A DNA stretch of 64,000 nucleotides from Thelephora terrestris (GCA_015956445.1 WIUZ02000001.1:2790001-2854000); one strand, 5' to 3'; counted from the stretch's first letter, positions 36,205 through 49,777 are shown. Numbers and translations: made by a program. Notes: a model not told the origin generated them from the letters alone.

Positions 36205-39200
36205 ATGGCTTCCTCAGAGTATAGCATTGAAGATGATCATGTTTTCCTCCCTCCTCCCTTCGAGCCCCATGAACCCTTCGGCCCCCAACAGAGCGACCAA
36301 CAATACTCTTATGGCCTCCAAGACCCCCTCCGCCGTGACACCTACGCTACGGTTGGCAGTACACAGACCTGGCAAGACGAAGAACCCGGTTACGGTCAAC
36401 GTAACTACGACCCTTACAGTGCGTTCCCCTCATCGCTCAAAAGCCTCCCAACTAACACCCCTCGAATGTTAAATAGACACCGATTCAGAGAGTGGTACCC
36501 ACGAACTCTCCCAAATGGAACCCCCCGCATCGACACGTACTCGCGCTCGGGATCCGTATCCCGCCTGGTCCACGGAACGACAGATCCCGCTATCCAGGGA
36601 AGAAATTGAGGACATCTTTGTGGATCTTACCCAAAGGCTCGGCTTTCAGAGGGATTCGATGAGGAACATGGTAAGTGTCGTTCACGGTGGCGCCAAATTC
36701 AAGTCGTTCAACGCCGTTCTTTCCTCATCCATTAGCTTGATTTTACCATGCAACTCCTCGACTCTCGGGCGTCCCGAATGCCTCCAAATCAAGCGCTCCT
36801 TACACTCCATGCGGACTACATCGGTGGACAAAATGCCAACTATCGCAAATGGTACTTCGCCGCCCAATTAAACCTTGACGACACACTCGGCCAGATTCAA
36901 AACCCAGGCCTTCGACGGTTAGGCCCTACAAGATCCAACAAGAACATCAAGATGGGATCTTCTGTCCACAATGATTCTACCGAGCGATGGAAACAAGCTA
37001 TGGACGAAATGAGTGACTATGAAAGGATGCGACAGATTGCGCTGTACTTGCTTTGCTGGGGAGAAGCCGCCCAGGTCCGCTTTATACCCGAATGCCTGTG
37101 CTTCATCTTCAAGTGCGCAGACGACTACTATAGATCCTCCGAGTGCCAAAACCGCGTCCAACCAGTGAAAGAAGGCCTTTACCTACAGAATGTCATCAAA
37201 CCACTCTACCGCTTTGTTCGTGATCAGGGGTACGAAATTATTAACGGAAAATTCGCTCGCAAAGAGAAGGACCACTCCGAAATTATTGGTTACGATGATC
37301 TCAATCAAACGTTCTGGTACCCTGAGGGTATTGCACGGATCGTGCTGAACGATAATGCAAGTTCTCCCTAATCGCACTGACTACACACTAACTTGGCCTC
37401 TCAACAGACTCGTCTCGTAGATATCCCCCCAGCTCAAAGGTTCATGAAGTTCGACAGGATCCAATGGGGCCGGGTGTTCTCAAAGACTTACTATGAGAGA
37501 CGGTCACTCGGACAATGGCTAGTCAACTTCAACCGCATATGGGTTATTCACATCGCTATCTACTGGTTCTACACCGCCTACAACTCCCCAAGTGTGTTTA
37601 ATGGCGCTCGTTCGACACCCATGCGATGGTCGACAACTGCTCTTGGTGGTGCAGTAGCCACTTTAATCATGATCGCCGCCACTTTCGCAGAGTTTTCTCA
37701 TCTACCTACCTCCTGGAGCAACATCTCCTATCTCACCCGCCGTCTGCTCTGCCTCCTAGTTATACTCGCCTTCACGGCTGGTCCAACCTTTTACATAGCG
37801 AAGACGGAAAGCCGGACGCCAAACCAGAGGATACCCCTCATCCTCGGAATCGTTCAATTCACTGTGTCCGTGGCTGCAACCCTCATTTTTTCCGTCACGC
37901 CATCCGGTCTAATGTTCGGAGGCCGTGTCGTAGGCAGGTTGAGAAAGTCTCCCGCCGGTCAAACTTTCACGGCCAGCTATCCCTCCATGACAACTAAGCA
38001 GCGACTATCCTCCGTTTTTCTCTGGTTCCTCGTCTTCGGTTGCAAATTTGCAGGGTCGTACTTCTTCTTGACACTCTCCTTCCGACAATCTATCAACGCC
38101 ATGGTCGGTCTGAAAGTCAAGGCCTGCACTGACAAGTATTTTGGTGACGCCTTGTGCGCAAACCAGGTTATTTTCACTTTAACCATCATGTATATCGTGG
38201 ATCTTGTGCTCTTCTTTTTGGATACCTTTCTGTGGTGGATCATCTGGAACGCCATCTTCTCCATTGTGCGTTCTTTTTACCTGGGAGTCTCCACCTGGAC
38301 GTCTTGGCGCGCGATGCATAACAAATTGCCCACGAGGATCTACTCTCAAATCCTTGCAACTTCATACCTGGACATTGAGCACAAACCTGAGGTTAGTGTT
38401 TCCTTGGCAGTTTGACATCCATTAATTACCGATATCTTGGTATTACAGATCCTTGTATCACAGATCTGGAATGCTGTGATCACTTCTATGTATCGCGATC
38501 ACCTCTTGTCCATCGATCACGTCCAAAAGCTTCTGTACACTCGGATCGTCACCAAGGACGGCCAACCTAGGTGGAGGGCGCCACATTTCCTCAACCCCCA
38601 GTCGGAAAATGGGATCAAGGGCTCCCCGGAGCCCTTCCCAAGTGATGGCGAGGCTGAACGTCGAATCTCCTATTTTTCTCGATCTCTTGCCACTCCGATT
38701 CCCGCGTCAATTCCCATTGACGCCATGCCAACGTTTACTGTCCTTACCCCTCACTATAGTGAAAAGGTGAATGGCACCTTTCGTTGATCACGAACATTTT
38801 CTAATGCCATGGTAGATCCTGTTGTCCTTGAGAGAAGTCATTCGCGAGGAGGACCAGACCTCAAGGATTACGCTTCTCGAGTATCTCAAGCAGCTCCACC
38901 CCGTTGAATGGGACAACTTCGTCCTGGAATCGAAAACCCTCGCACAAGAAGCGGGGTCAGACAATAGGTTCCCCATCCCCGTCAACAGTACGGACGATCT
39001 CCCCCTCAACAGCGTGGGTTTCAGGAGTTCCGCTCCAGAATTCACGCTGCGCACCCGATTTTGGTCATCGCTTCGAGCCCAGACGCTTTACCGAACTGTT
39101 TCCGGCATGATGAATTACGCGCAAGCCATCAAACTCCTATACCGTGTCGAAAACCCCCAAGTAGTTCAGCCTTTTCAGGGGAACACAGAAACACTTGAAC

Positions 39201-42200
39201 GCGAACTAGAATGGATGGCGCGGCGAAAGTTCAAGTTTGTCGTTTCTATGCAACGATTCGTAAAGTTCAACAGAGAAGAGCTGGAAAACGTCGAGCTCCT
39301 ACTCCGTGCATACCCAGATCTTCAGATCGCATACCTTGAGGAGGAACCAGCCAAGAAGGAAGGTGGGGACCCTAGATTATTTTCAGCCCTTATCGACGGT
39401 TATTCCAAGTACGACGTTCAGACGGGAAAGAGGCTGCCAAAATACCGGATCGGACTTCCTGGTAGCCCCATCCTTGGGGACGGAAAGTCAGATAACCAGA
39501 ACCACGCTATTATCTTCTACCGAGGCGAATACCTTCAGTTGGTCGACGCGAACCAGGACAATTATCTGGAGGAGTGTCTCAAGATCCGCAACGTCCTCGG
39601 AGAATTCGAGGAGTACGAGGTGGCTAGTCAAAGTCCTTACGCCCATTCGGGCCAAAACGTTTCCAGAAAGTCACCAGTTGCCATCGTTGGAGGTCGCGAA
39701 TACACTTTCTCTGAGGGTGTCGGCGTTTTAGGGGACCTGAACGCCGGGAAGCAACAAACGTTTGGCACCCTCACTGCTCGCACCCTATCGTGGCTTGGCG
39801 GGAAGCTTCACTATGGTCACTCCGATTTCCTCAATGGGCTCTACATGACGACGCGAGGTGGGGTCTCCAAGGCGCAAAAGGGACTTCATCTCAACGAGGA
39901 TGCCTATGCCGGTATGAACGCTTTCGGGCGTGGAGGACGCATCAAGCATGTAGAGTACTTCCGATGCGGCAAGGGGCGAGACCTCGGCTTCGGGACGATC
40001 CTGAACTTCATGACCAAGATGGCTACTGGTATGAGCGAACAGATGTTGAGCAGAGAGTACTATTATCTCGGCACGCAACTACCCCTCGACCGTTTCCTAA
40101 CCTTCTACTACGCCCACCCCGGATTCCAGATCAACAACGTCTTGATGATCTTGTCAACCCAGGTCCTGGTCGTGGCAAGTGAGTGGCGGTTCCGTTTTCT
40201 TCTATCCTGAGTTGACCTCCTATGATTGCAGTGGTCTTCATGGGAACATTGAACTCGTCTCTCGCCTGCAAATCCAATACAAATGACCAGTTGTTGAACA
40301 GGGTGGATAATTGCCACTTCCTCATTCCAGCCAAGGGCTGGATAACGCGTTGCATCATCACCGTCTTCTTGGTATTCATGATTGGCTTCATTCCGCCGTT
40401 CCTTCAAGGTAAGCTGGAGCAAGCGTCAAGGTCGTATCTTCCGGCCTAACTCTCTCTCAGAACTCATGGACAGAGGCGCCAGGATGGCACTGCTGCGATT
40501 GGGAAAACAAATCCTGTCGTTTTCGCCTGCATTCGAGGTCTCCGCCATCCGTATCTCGTCGAACGCCGTAACAACCAATTTAGTCTTCGGTGGAGCCCGT
40601 TACATCGCCACAGGTCGAGGATTTGCTACATCCAGGACCCCCTTCGGCCTCCTCTTCTCTCGGTTTGCTGGCCCGAGCATCTATTTTGGCGTGAGGGTCC
40701 TCATCATGCTTCTCTATGTGACCATCACCTTGTGGACCCCATGGATCGTATACCTCTGGGTGTGGACTCTGGCCCTTTGTATTTCTCCGTTCCTGTTCAA
40801 CCCCCATCAATTCGTATTTGTGGATTTTTTCATCGACTACCGGTAAGATCCCGTGCTTACGTCGCCGACTTATTAGCTAAAGATTTCCAAGTGAATTCTT
40901 GAGATGGATGTCACGGGGAAACTCCAACCACCACTATAATTCCTGGATCGGATACCGTCGCCTGTCAAGGACAATGATCACTGGATTGAAGAAGATAACG
41001 TCAAGGGATTCATCCGCGAGGTTCCTCGGCGATATTCCTCGTGCAACCTGGAGGGCAGTTTTATTCCCGGAGGTTATCTGGCCCGTTTTAACTGCTGTGA
41101 TTTTCATGATTGCATACATGTTCGTCAAAGCATTTCCCGATCGTAACGGCAACCGACCACCCAACGGTCCTCTCGTCCGCATTGTAGTGATTTCGGTCGG
41201 GCCGCTCGTCTGGAACGCAGGCGTGCTGGCTATCCAGTTCCTCATCTCCCTACTCTTGGGCCATCTGTTTTACCCCTCGTTCCCCCGGTCTGGTTCCACC
41301 GTGGCTTTGATTGCTCATGCACTCGGATTGATTGGGACGGTCGGGTTCTTCGAGTTTTTTGTATGCCTCTGAACTCCTCCCATATTCATGCACTCTGACT
41401 GGGGTTTTCATCTCTAGTGGTTCTTGGAACTCTGGGATGCCTCGCACGCTGCCCTCGGCCTCGTCGTCATAATTTCAATTCAGCGTGCCATATGCAAGAC
41501 TGTCTGGGTGCTTTTGACCCGTGAGTTCGCACACGACCAAGTCAATAGAGCTTGGTGGACCGGAAAATGGTACGGAAGGGACCCTGGCGTTTACGCCGTG
41601 TCACAAGCAGCCCGAGAATTTATCATCAAGGTCATTGAACTCTCGCTTTGGAGCTCGGATTTCTTGATTGGACACGCTCTACTTTTCGTGCTGGCGCCAC
41701 CTATTTTGATCCCCTACTTTGACAAGTTACACACTACATTGCTTTGTGAGTGATTGATGTAGGTCCCTCTGCCATCTTGCAGCTGATTCCTTCCTCAGTC
41801 TGGCTGCGGCCCTCCAACCAAATTCGTGCTCCGATCTTCACGATCAGGCAACAAAGACAACGACGCTGGATTGTGAGTGCCTTTCCGCGTTCCGCATAAG
41901 TAAAACCGGTCTGAAGCATGGATACAGGTGAAAAAATACGGCATCGTATTCGTGCTGGCTGCAGGAGTATTTGTTGTTTTGCTTGCGGTGCCGTTGACCT
42001 TGCCTAAGGCCACAAACTTTGACTGCAGTCTCTGTCGCATGTTGTAAAGTTGCAACTGGGCACACTTGTCGTGTTTGCACATATCTACCACGGCATTGCC
42101 AATGGAATGTCAGTTAACCTACACATATGTTATTATATACAGGCCGTCCCGTTACTCTAGGGGCACGAGCTGAATTGAGAAGTTGGCGCGTGCGCGAAGA

Positions 42201-42288
42201 CGTTGTGCCGGAGAGGTTTGATAATGCGATGAACTCGAGGCTCGAAGGACTGAACATTCGAAGGGGCTCCATTCGCAAAAACGAATGA
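36205..42288 (+). CDS. FKS1: 1,3-beta-glucan synthase catalytic subunit (GT48, FKS1)
   Basis: Plasma-membrane enzyme that polymerises UDP-glucose into wall 1,3-beta-glucan. Twelve exons: 36205-36418, 36477-36670, 36736-37356, 37408-38391, 38449-38766, 38816-40178, 40232-40408, 40461-40842, 40892-41360, 41418-41745, 41799-41872 and 41928-42047, giving 1,747 residues. A disordered N terminus leads to [20 protein letters not shown], the FKS N domain ([20 protein letters not shown]), the first membrane block, a large cytosolic catalytic region ([55 protein letters not shown]) and the C-terminal membrane block to [20 protein letters not shown]. Intron 3 begins GCAAGT, a GC-AG intron. The hot-spot 1 region reads [14 protein letters not shown]. 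The first stop is at 42045-42047; an alternative last exon may extend to 42288 (see findings), so the C terminus is uncertain. Confidence 0.93.
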
Positions 42289-42942
42289 TCAATACCCCTT
42301 CCCCCAAGTGGTGTTATTCAAGTGGTGTTATCCAGTCTCTCTCACGGGGTGGGACGGCGGTACACCAAATCTAGTTTACTGGCACCAAACAAAGAGAGCA
42401 AATTTCAAGCATCACGAGCCCTGACCCCAAGCCTAGTTGGCACCGGATTTAATGGCGTTGACCTCTCCCGGTATCATTTTCTTTTCGTATCCAGCTGTGG
42501 TGTCGAGATGACAGACTGGCGTGTGCGTGGCATGGAACCGCGCACGATCGTTACCGTGGATAATCGCAGCTTCAGAAGATGCAAAGTGGTGGTCCTTTTG
42601 GGGGACGGAACAGATGTAGAACATTTCTGTATTAACTCCTCAATATTCAATAGCTATTCGCCGACGGCCTTTCCATCTCTATCCTCGTACGTTCGTCTTG
42701 AAATACAACCTTGGATGAACAGATCTGCAAAAAGAAATCGCGTCTACGTCCGACATTCAAACAAGGGGTTGTCCGTAATTTGGGAAAAATGCAACTGAGA
42801 TATTAAAGTCTATATATGCGTGAAGACGAACGTGTGGCGGAGGTAAGTTGGTTACGATGCGTGCCAATGGAGTACGGATAAGTACGCGTGGCCAAGAACC
42901 TCCTCCTGATGCCCATGTATATCGAAAATTCGTGGACTAGTT
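42289..42942. other. Convergent 3' region of FKS1 and LSB6
   Basis: No gene I can support. A 158-codon ORF at 42322-42798 on + has no recognisable sequence and overlaps expected 3' UTRs. Confidence 0.4.
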
Positions 42943-45900
42943 TCACCAAGAAAAGAGCGGTTTAGCATCCACAGTTTCAATTCGCTGCAACAAAGTCAAA
43001 GTGATTAGCCCCTGATTCTACCCCTCGGAAGGGAGGCAGAGTGAACGTCCTACCTCGACAATAACCATCTTCGGCGTTGGTCTCTCCTCCTCATCTATGA
43101 TCCAATCCAGTCTGGGTCTACCCCCATCCTGACTCATCCACCTGGAATGGAGCGGCCGTCCAGCATCCATATACGACATGGACTTCGACATCTGCGCTAA
43201 ATCTTCATCTCCCACCTCGGATCCATTCGAAGAAGGCGCTTCGACTACCGCCGGTAGTCCATCCGAAATCCCTCCCGAAGAAAAAGCTCCGGAGAACGAA
43301 GCGGTCATCATCGGTGGCACGGCGTCGCTATCGCTGTAAGTGTAAGTTTGTGAAGACGACGACCGGGAGGCCCTCCCAGGCGCCGGGGTGGATCCTGGCA
43401 GTCCGGTCCTGGTACTTGTACGGGTCGGCGTTTCCGTCACGTCCACTTCGCGGTCGCCGCTCCCAGAACCTTCTCTGCCAACACCGCCACCTAGTTTCTT
43501 CAAGCTCGCCTCGACTGCATCTAACCTTTCCATTTGTTCCAAAACTGCAACTCCCGTCGTGCCTGGATGAACCTTCGAATACGTCGTAGCGAATGACACT
43601 GGTCGAGTGTATTTGAGGAAATCTGCTGACCGCCTTGGAGGACCCGAGATAAACCTCTTTGGTCCTGGCCTTGCAAAGCTGAGTCGGGTTGGGGGAGTGG
43701 GGAGCGGCATGGTGTTGATGGATGCGTGGGGAGATGAAGGGCGATCCTCTTGATCTTCAAAGGGGTCTTCGCTATCGTGGCGGTCTTCACCTTCAGGTCG
43801 GAACATTTCATGGGTAGATTCAAATTCCTCGTCCCACACCAAAACCTTTTGTCGCCGGGTTAATTCTAGAGGGCCTTCGTCCTGGAGAACGGTGAGCCCC
43901 TCCTTTGGCTATAACATAGAAAGGACAGGGTACCTGGTGTTTCAACGACTGAATGATATTCCATGCCTGCCCCTTGATAACGGCGAGTTGTTTCTGAGCG
44001 AGCCAAATCTATTAACCATAGCGGGGTATTTCCTGGCACAGGGATAACATACCCCAAACATCTTCGGATGGAAATCTGGATCCAAAGCAAAAAGTTGCCT
44101 GAGCTGCCATGAAGTCTCCTCCCACCATATCTTTGACGTCAACAGTGGCAAGAAGTGATTCCTCGTCCCTTCACTAAACGGACGTCCGATGATGCTGACA
44201 GGGAGGTATAGCCAACCATAGGTAAACGACCTCCAGCCACGTGGATGTTCGTGAGGGAACGACAAGGAGTTATCGATGGCTGCAATATGGATATGGGACT
44301 GTCGCCGGCTCGGAGTGGATGTCCCCGAATTCTTGGCGCCAAGCGCGGACATTGAAGGCGTGGCTGTTGGAGGTACAACAACGCCACTGGTTGCAGGACC
44401 TGGTTTCCGGACCTCGCTCATTTGAGGCGTGTCGACACGCAGGGTGTTCACAGGAGGGTTGTCAGTGGAACCCTTCTCGTGGTCAATGTCGCAGCACTTG
44501 ATCATGAAGTTGTCCAAACCGCGATCTGTGTTCAACATCAGGTAGTCCAAAATCACGAGCCTGAAGAGGCGTATAAGAAAAGGAATGGTAAATCGCGGGG
44601 AGGACAACGTACTTCTCGAGTTCCTCCCTGAAGCTATCCTGTAGTGACGCAGTCCAATAGAATGGTCTATTCCCCAAACCTTCACTAACGTCGAAAAGAC
44701 GGTGGTCGTGTTCATTTTCTTCGTCGTAAAAGTCTTCATCGTCTCCCGTCCTCCCACAACAAATACGAAGGACGTTCATAAGCCGCTTAGCTTTCGTCTT
44801 ATGCCGGTGCGGATCATCGGCGTAAGTTTCAGCGATGGCACGCCCGGGGAAGGGGTTCTTTCGTAAGAAATCGGAAGCATCTACCGTCCGAGGGGCTCAA
44901 AGACAACACTAAAGCAGCGGCAAGGGAACACGTACCGGTAAACCCGTTGAGGAAGCATTGCAGGCTACCAATCTTGTCCGGAAGGGGTTTTCCCTTCTTA
45001 AAGGCGGTTCTATCTATCCAGTCGTAGAAGAAAGCCTGATATGTTTTAGATTCCCAGTCTCTCGTCGGGGAAGACAGCAGGACGCACTTGGCTGGACAGG
45101 GAAACGAGACCTGTCCTGGGAACGATAAACAATTCGAGTCTTCGGTCCAGCAACGAAGCAGCAGCCTCAGAGATGTAACTAAAAGTTGATTATAATTCTT
45201 CTCCCTATTACGAACGGCAACTCATACCTCAGGTTTGGGATAAGGCAAGCCCGACCGAAGGGGATGATCCATTTGAACTGTGGGGAGTGGTGAGTTTGCG
45301 TTCGAAAGGACGTGATAATTTCCATACCTGTCTGTGTAGCCACTTGGTCGTCTATTTGAGTGATGGGAATCCTCAGCGGAATGCCAAAGACATGAGCAAT
45401 TGACGAAGGAATACCTTTGGGTTGAGGCGACCATACGGTTCTTCATCCTTTGGCTTGAATACCCTATGGGGTACATGGGGTAAGGAACGTGCCTCAAGCG
45501 CAAACGTGCGAAACGTGCCCAACGGTTTGCACCCTCCCATCCACCCTCGATCGAGCAAAGTACGAGCCTGAAGACCCTTTTGCAATCATCTTTGGATGTA
45601 CACCGTCCATAATAGCCTCTTTAACACCCTGTATCAACCTGTGGATAATGAGTGGCGGAATTTCCAAGAGTTGAACCCACTGACGTATCGAATTCTGTTT
45701 GGGACATTGGAGGCCGGTGATCCAGAGTTTTGGTCTGCGCCGAATGGTAAGTAAGGTGAAGAGTCCCGAAGTAGGATAGCAGCTTACATATCCCAAGTCA
45801 CCATGCGTCGGCGGGATATACGGTTCGAATACGCTCCTCCAGATCTCCTTTCGAGCGTTCAAGTCCTCTGTCTTCTTCTTTCTCTTCATCTTCTGGGCAA

Positions 45901-46122
45901 TAGATTCGGTCCATCTGTGGCCTAAGGTCAGAACACACCTCGAGAGGTGATCCAGAGCACGTACCGCTTGAAGGCATTGTCCAACTTACCCAAATCTATC
46001 TTCTTGGAAATAGACGAACTGCGTTGTCGACTGGCAGAGGAGGAAGGAACGGGTTCAGTAACGTCCACCTCCTCCTCGTCGACAGATTGGGAGATTGGTT
46101 GGTACTCGGTACGGTTTATCAT
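42943..46122 (-). CDS. LSB6: Type II phosphatidylinositol 4-kinase (LSB6/PI4K2)
   Basis: Makes PI4P on vacuolar, endosomal and plasma membranes. I place the start at 46122 (MINRTEYQPISQSVDEEEVD); an in-frame TTG upstream is less likely. Segments in order on -: LGKLDNAFKRWTESIAQKMK, the PPMSQTEFDTSGVKEAIMDG segment, the nucleotide-binding VHPKMIAKGSSGSYFARSR, KPKDEEPYGRLNPK, SYISEAAASLLDRRLELFIV, PRTGLVSLSS, AFFYDWIDRTAFKKGKPLPD, KIGSLQCFLNGFTDASDFL, then the catalytic LVILDYLMLNTDRGLDNFMI and the activation segment IAAIDNSLSFPHEHPRGWRS with YGWLYLPVSIIGRPFS. A long Ser/Pro-rich insert and tail follow. The last small exon (42984-42943) encodes RIETVDAKPLFSW, matching the family end. About ten introns; not all inner splice sites are settled, notably around 45500-45730. 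Confidence 0.85.
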
Positions 46123-47842
46123 CGTTGAGAAAGCGGGTGAGTCGACGCCGCGAGGAGACGCTGAGGACGCTACGCGTAGGCTGTGGCCATGAACCCCGCA
46201 CTTGGAGCTGATGGTAATACCCAAATCGGGATTGAGTACACGTTGTTCCTCTCCCTCAAAATCACGCTAAAATTCGTGCCCGCCGCCCGGCTTGACCTCG
46301 AAAAAGAAACCTGTACTGTTCTGCGGTCTCGTTCTCAGACTCAAGTGGCCTTCGGCTGACCAGGCAATGTGCGGGGGTCCGCCTATCTTTCTGGCTGAAT
46401 TCGTTCCTCTTTCCTCCGCGTCCCGACTCCCTCAGATGTCCGTAGTGTATTGCGTGTACGCTATCAAGGATCTCTACGACGAATGCTTGAAACCAATTGC
46501 AAGGACCATCGGTTCCACTTTTGTCTGCGCATCGGCCCACTTGTTACGCGAGCTTAGGACCGTCCCATGAACTAGATTCTAAACCCGCGACCTCAGCCCC
46601 TGGAGGGGAAGGCTCAAAGAAGTTGCGCTCGTTACTTATGAGAGATCTCTCGGAGTTCTCCTGATGCATCGAGCTTGACCTACACGAAGCCCCTGCAGTT
46701 CATTTTGACAGGTGCTAAATTGATCAAATAAGACCAGGTAGCCTGGATCAACCTGCGTTTTCGCGTTGACGGCTCGGTCTTGAACGATACAGCGCATTTA
46801 TAACCGATGTGAGCACCTTTCACCCTTCTACCAGCTAGCTGTTCTAGGGGTCCTGATGTATTCAACACAGCCCAAAGTGTTTCTACCATCATTTGATCTG
46901 ACTAGGAACTACACCACTGCAGAGTTCGGCGAGACAAGGTTGATCGCCAATCCGGGAGAAAAAAACACCACCGCCGCTGCATTTACTGAATGTGGTGTGA
47001 CATGTGGGTTGTTGTGTTGCTCCCTATTGCTCCACGCAGTTTACAACCGACCTTGCGGCTGCGTACTCAGAAGGAGATCCAAATTAAGAGGTGGTGGGAA
47101 ACATCGTATCGGACATCACTATACCAAGAACACCAGGTGGGGAGGTGAGTGCCTGCCACACGCCGCCATCGCCGTGAGTTATCACTTCGTTTGCATCTGA
47201 AGGGGTTGATGTCATGTAGATTACCGATCCGGCCGAGCATAATTGAAATTTTTTATCTGATAAGATGAGCGCGCTACGAATTTCTCCGCTTGGAAATTGC
47301 GTGCTACGTTTGGGAGTTATAAGAGTCCCCTTTGGCTACCCCCTTCCGTTCCCTTTCAAAACCTCACCCAGAACTAGAGTACGGACAGGGCCAGGTCGTT
47401 CCCGTTCTTCGTCTTTCTCTCCCCGTTGTACCTATTCCACCCCAAGTCGCGTTTGGCTCGCGAACTGCCGTTAAAACTTAATGAGGACAAGGATGAACTC
47501 CCCTTCATCGAGTCCAAACCGTACGCGGTTAGGTTGATTGCTGGAGCGAGGCTGTTAGCCGCGCAACATGCTCATCGCTGACGATGATCGTTGGGTTTGT
47601 AGGGAGGACGTAGCGGATACCTCGGCTAATTGCGGGACCCAGCCGTCTCCTCAGACTGGATCGTTAAGCATTGGTGGCCAAACACTTGATGGTAGAGCGG
47701 TTGGGGAGTATGATGGGTTCCTTTAAAGACATAGTTCCACCGTGGTCGCCTCGGACTCCCATTAGTACACACAATTTCGTACGCAGCTCAATAATCTCCA
47801 GTACCCTAGACATATAGAAACTGCTTGCTCACATATGAAGTA
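46123..47842. other. Intergenic stretch without recognisable gene
   Basis: 1.7 kb with no gene I can support. A short open stretch near 47323-47477 on + (reading PFRSLSKPHPELEYGQGQ) is isolated and unrecognised. The 46123-46400 part is the LSB6 promoter side. Confidence 0.35.
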
Positions 47843-48548
47843 CTATGACTTCGGTCTGGCGGCGGACTCGATCTCCCTCAGACCCTCTAACGCTATTTCG
47901 GTTTGTTCCTCCGTCGAGGGTTCAAGCGGTACAACCACCACGCCCGGTTCACCTTCTGGAGGTTCTAAAGCCTCAAACTGGCCGTCCAGCATCCCGGCTT
48001 TGAAAAAATGCCCTTGCCTCTTGAGCATCCGATCCCTCAACATCTCCTTATCTCCCTTGATCCATACGAAATACGTCGGAGGTATCGTCGTCTGCTGATC
48101 CAACTCCCGAACCTCATACGTGGTTTCTCCAGGTCGCACCTCGGGCGCTCGTTCGACTTTGAGCTCCCCCCTGAGGATCTGGCGGTAGAGCGCTTTCAGC
48201 GACGAACACGCCAACACGACGCCCACATCCTCATTTCCGCTCCTACGGCAGACCTCCTCCTCGAGCTTGCGAACGCCGACTTCGCGCAGATGACCAAGCC
48301 AAGGCAACCGATCTTGGTCATCGAGCGCCTCCCCTCGGCTCATCTTTTCAACGTTGCTTTTCGGGTGGTAGTCGTCCCCGTCCATGAGTGGGAACCCGAG
48401 GCGATCGGCGAGGCTCCTCGCCAGGGTCGATTTGCCGGTCCCTGATACACCCTGAGAGGCGCCACGCACCACGATGGGAGGTTAGGCTTTGATTTGCGAA
48501 CCGAACAGAGGGGAACTGTACCATGACAATTATGAGTTTCGCAGCCAT
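47843..48548 (-). CDS. Gluconokinase (GntK family)
   Basis: Phosphorylates D-gluconate to 6-phosphogluconate, feeding the pentose phosphate pathway. On -, exon 48548-48522 (MAAKLIIVM) splices over a 70-nt intron to 48451-47843, giving 211 residues. The splice completes the P-loop: LIIVM|GVSGTGKSTLARSLADR. Family motifs follow: FPLMDGDDYHPKSNVEKMSRG, ALDDQDRLPWLGHL, VLACSSLKALYRQILRGEL, YFVWIKGDKEMLRDRMLKRQ, GHFFKAGMLDGQFEALEPPE. The length is close to the usual ~200 residues. The unspliced reading lacks a proper P-loop start, which supports the short first exon. Cytosolic, no targeting signal. Confidence 0.9.
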
Positions 48549-49777
48549 ACTAGTTTCCTCTTTTCCCTGCCCTCTTTTCGCTTAGCGGGATTTGGAAAAC
48601 CCCAGAACTACGACCAGCGAAAAGTATGCTTTGCAAGTGAGATCACACGGTCTCTATCAGATGAGCCGCAAAGAGGAATCCAGGAACACATCTCCCATAC
48701 CTCTCTAGTTCTCCAGACAGAAACCAAGGAAAGCCTGCAGCCACGTGTATCAATCATCTCGCCGATACAAGCGGATCGGGATTGGGAACAGGTACCGATT
48801 ACATCATCATCACATCTTTGGGTCTAGAGACCGGCGGGTCCATGGCCAACCAGGCCCGACTCGCGGCAAGGCCGCAAGCCCTGAGCAGCGTTGTGATCGT
48901 TCTGTGTGGGGCGAAGGAGTGGACTGAGTTGGGGCGTCTCTGAGGAGATAAGGTGTAGACAGGTGACCACCTCTCCGCTCGCGGAAGTAATTGAGGACGT
49001 TCGTCCAATTCGACGCGTGATGGAATGATGCCCATCGTCGACCAGTTGGGGTGTCTGTGTGCGTATCCGTATTGCACATGTATACAGTACACAAAGCTAG
49101 AAAACCGAAAGAATGGAGGAAAGTATCCGGACGGAACTCGGCTTTGCCCAATTCAGTTTCGATAAGAAAAACCGTGAGAATCAGGAGGATGGTGAGATCT
49201 TGAAGAATGTACAATGCTCAGGGACGAGGGAAAGAATAACAAAAGCGCCTGCGGGCCAGATGAGGGCTTTGAATGAATGTAACTACTTATGTCAGGGAAG
49301 TCGAAGGCTCAGCCCTAGGACAGAAAGATGGAAAAGGAACGTGGGGTTCCACATGCTCCGAACTGTCATGCGGCGAGCCCGTAATATGGTGGTATGCGCG
49401 CCATCTCGTACGAGTCCAGCGAAGAGATTGGCAAACGACTGAAGAAAAAAAGGTAAGATGCGTAGAGGCCCAGATGTGCGTTATAAAAGTGAAGAAATAT
49501 GGTGTATGCGTCTAAGATACTTTCGAGCTGTCGAAGGGGTAAGTACACGGACGAGGAGGCCCGGATGATCAATCAACCAGTCAAATCAGTGTAGATTATA
49601 GGAACGAAGTGAAACCAGGGCAAAGGGGAGGAGGGGAAGGGGAAATGATGGAGGAAGAAGCAAAAGCCAAGAAGGCATGGAGATAAGTGTGCAGGGTAGA
49701 TTAGGCGGCATAGCCAAGCAATTGAGCAAGCTCAAAAAACACGACGGTAAGCAATGCGGAAGGTGAACTTGGACATG
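48549..49777. other. Intergenic stretch without recognisable gene
   Basis: No gene I can support. Holds the gluconokinase promoter and the 3' UTR of the DUF6593 gene. Several overlapping short ORFs on both strands lack conserved-looking sequence. Confidence 0.35.

Noticed and set aside
42322-42798. 158-codon plus-strand ORF
   Set aside because: No recognisable sequence, no intron support, and sits where the 3' UTRs of two converging genes are expected.
46292-46570. 92-codon plus-strand ORF
   Set aside because: Begins at TTG and has no recognisable domain.
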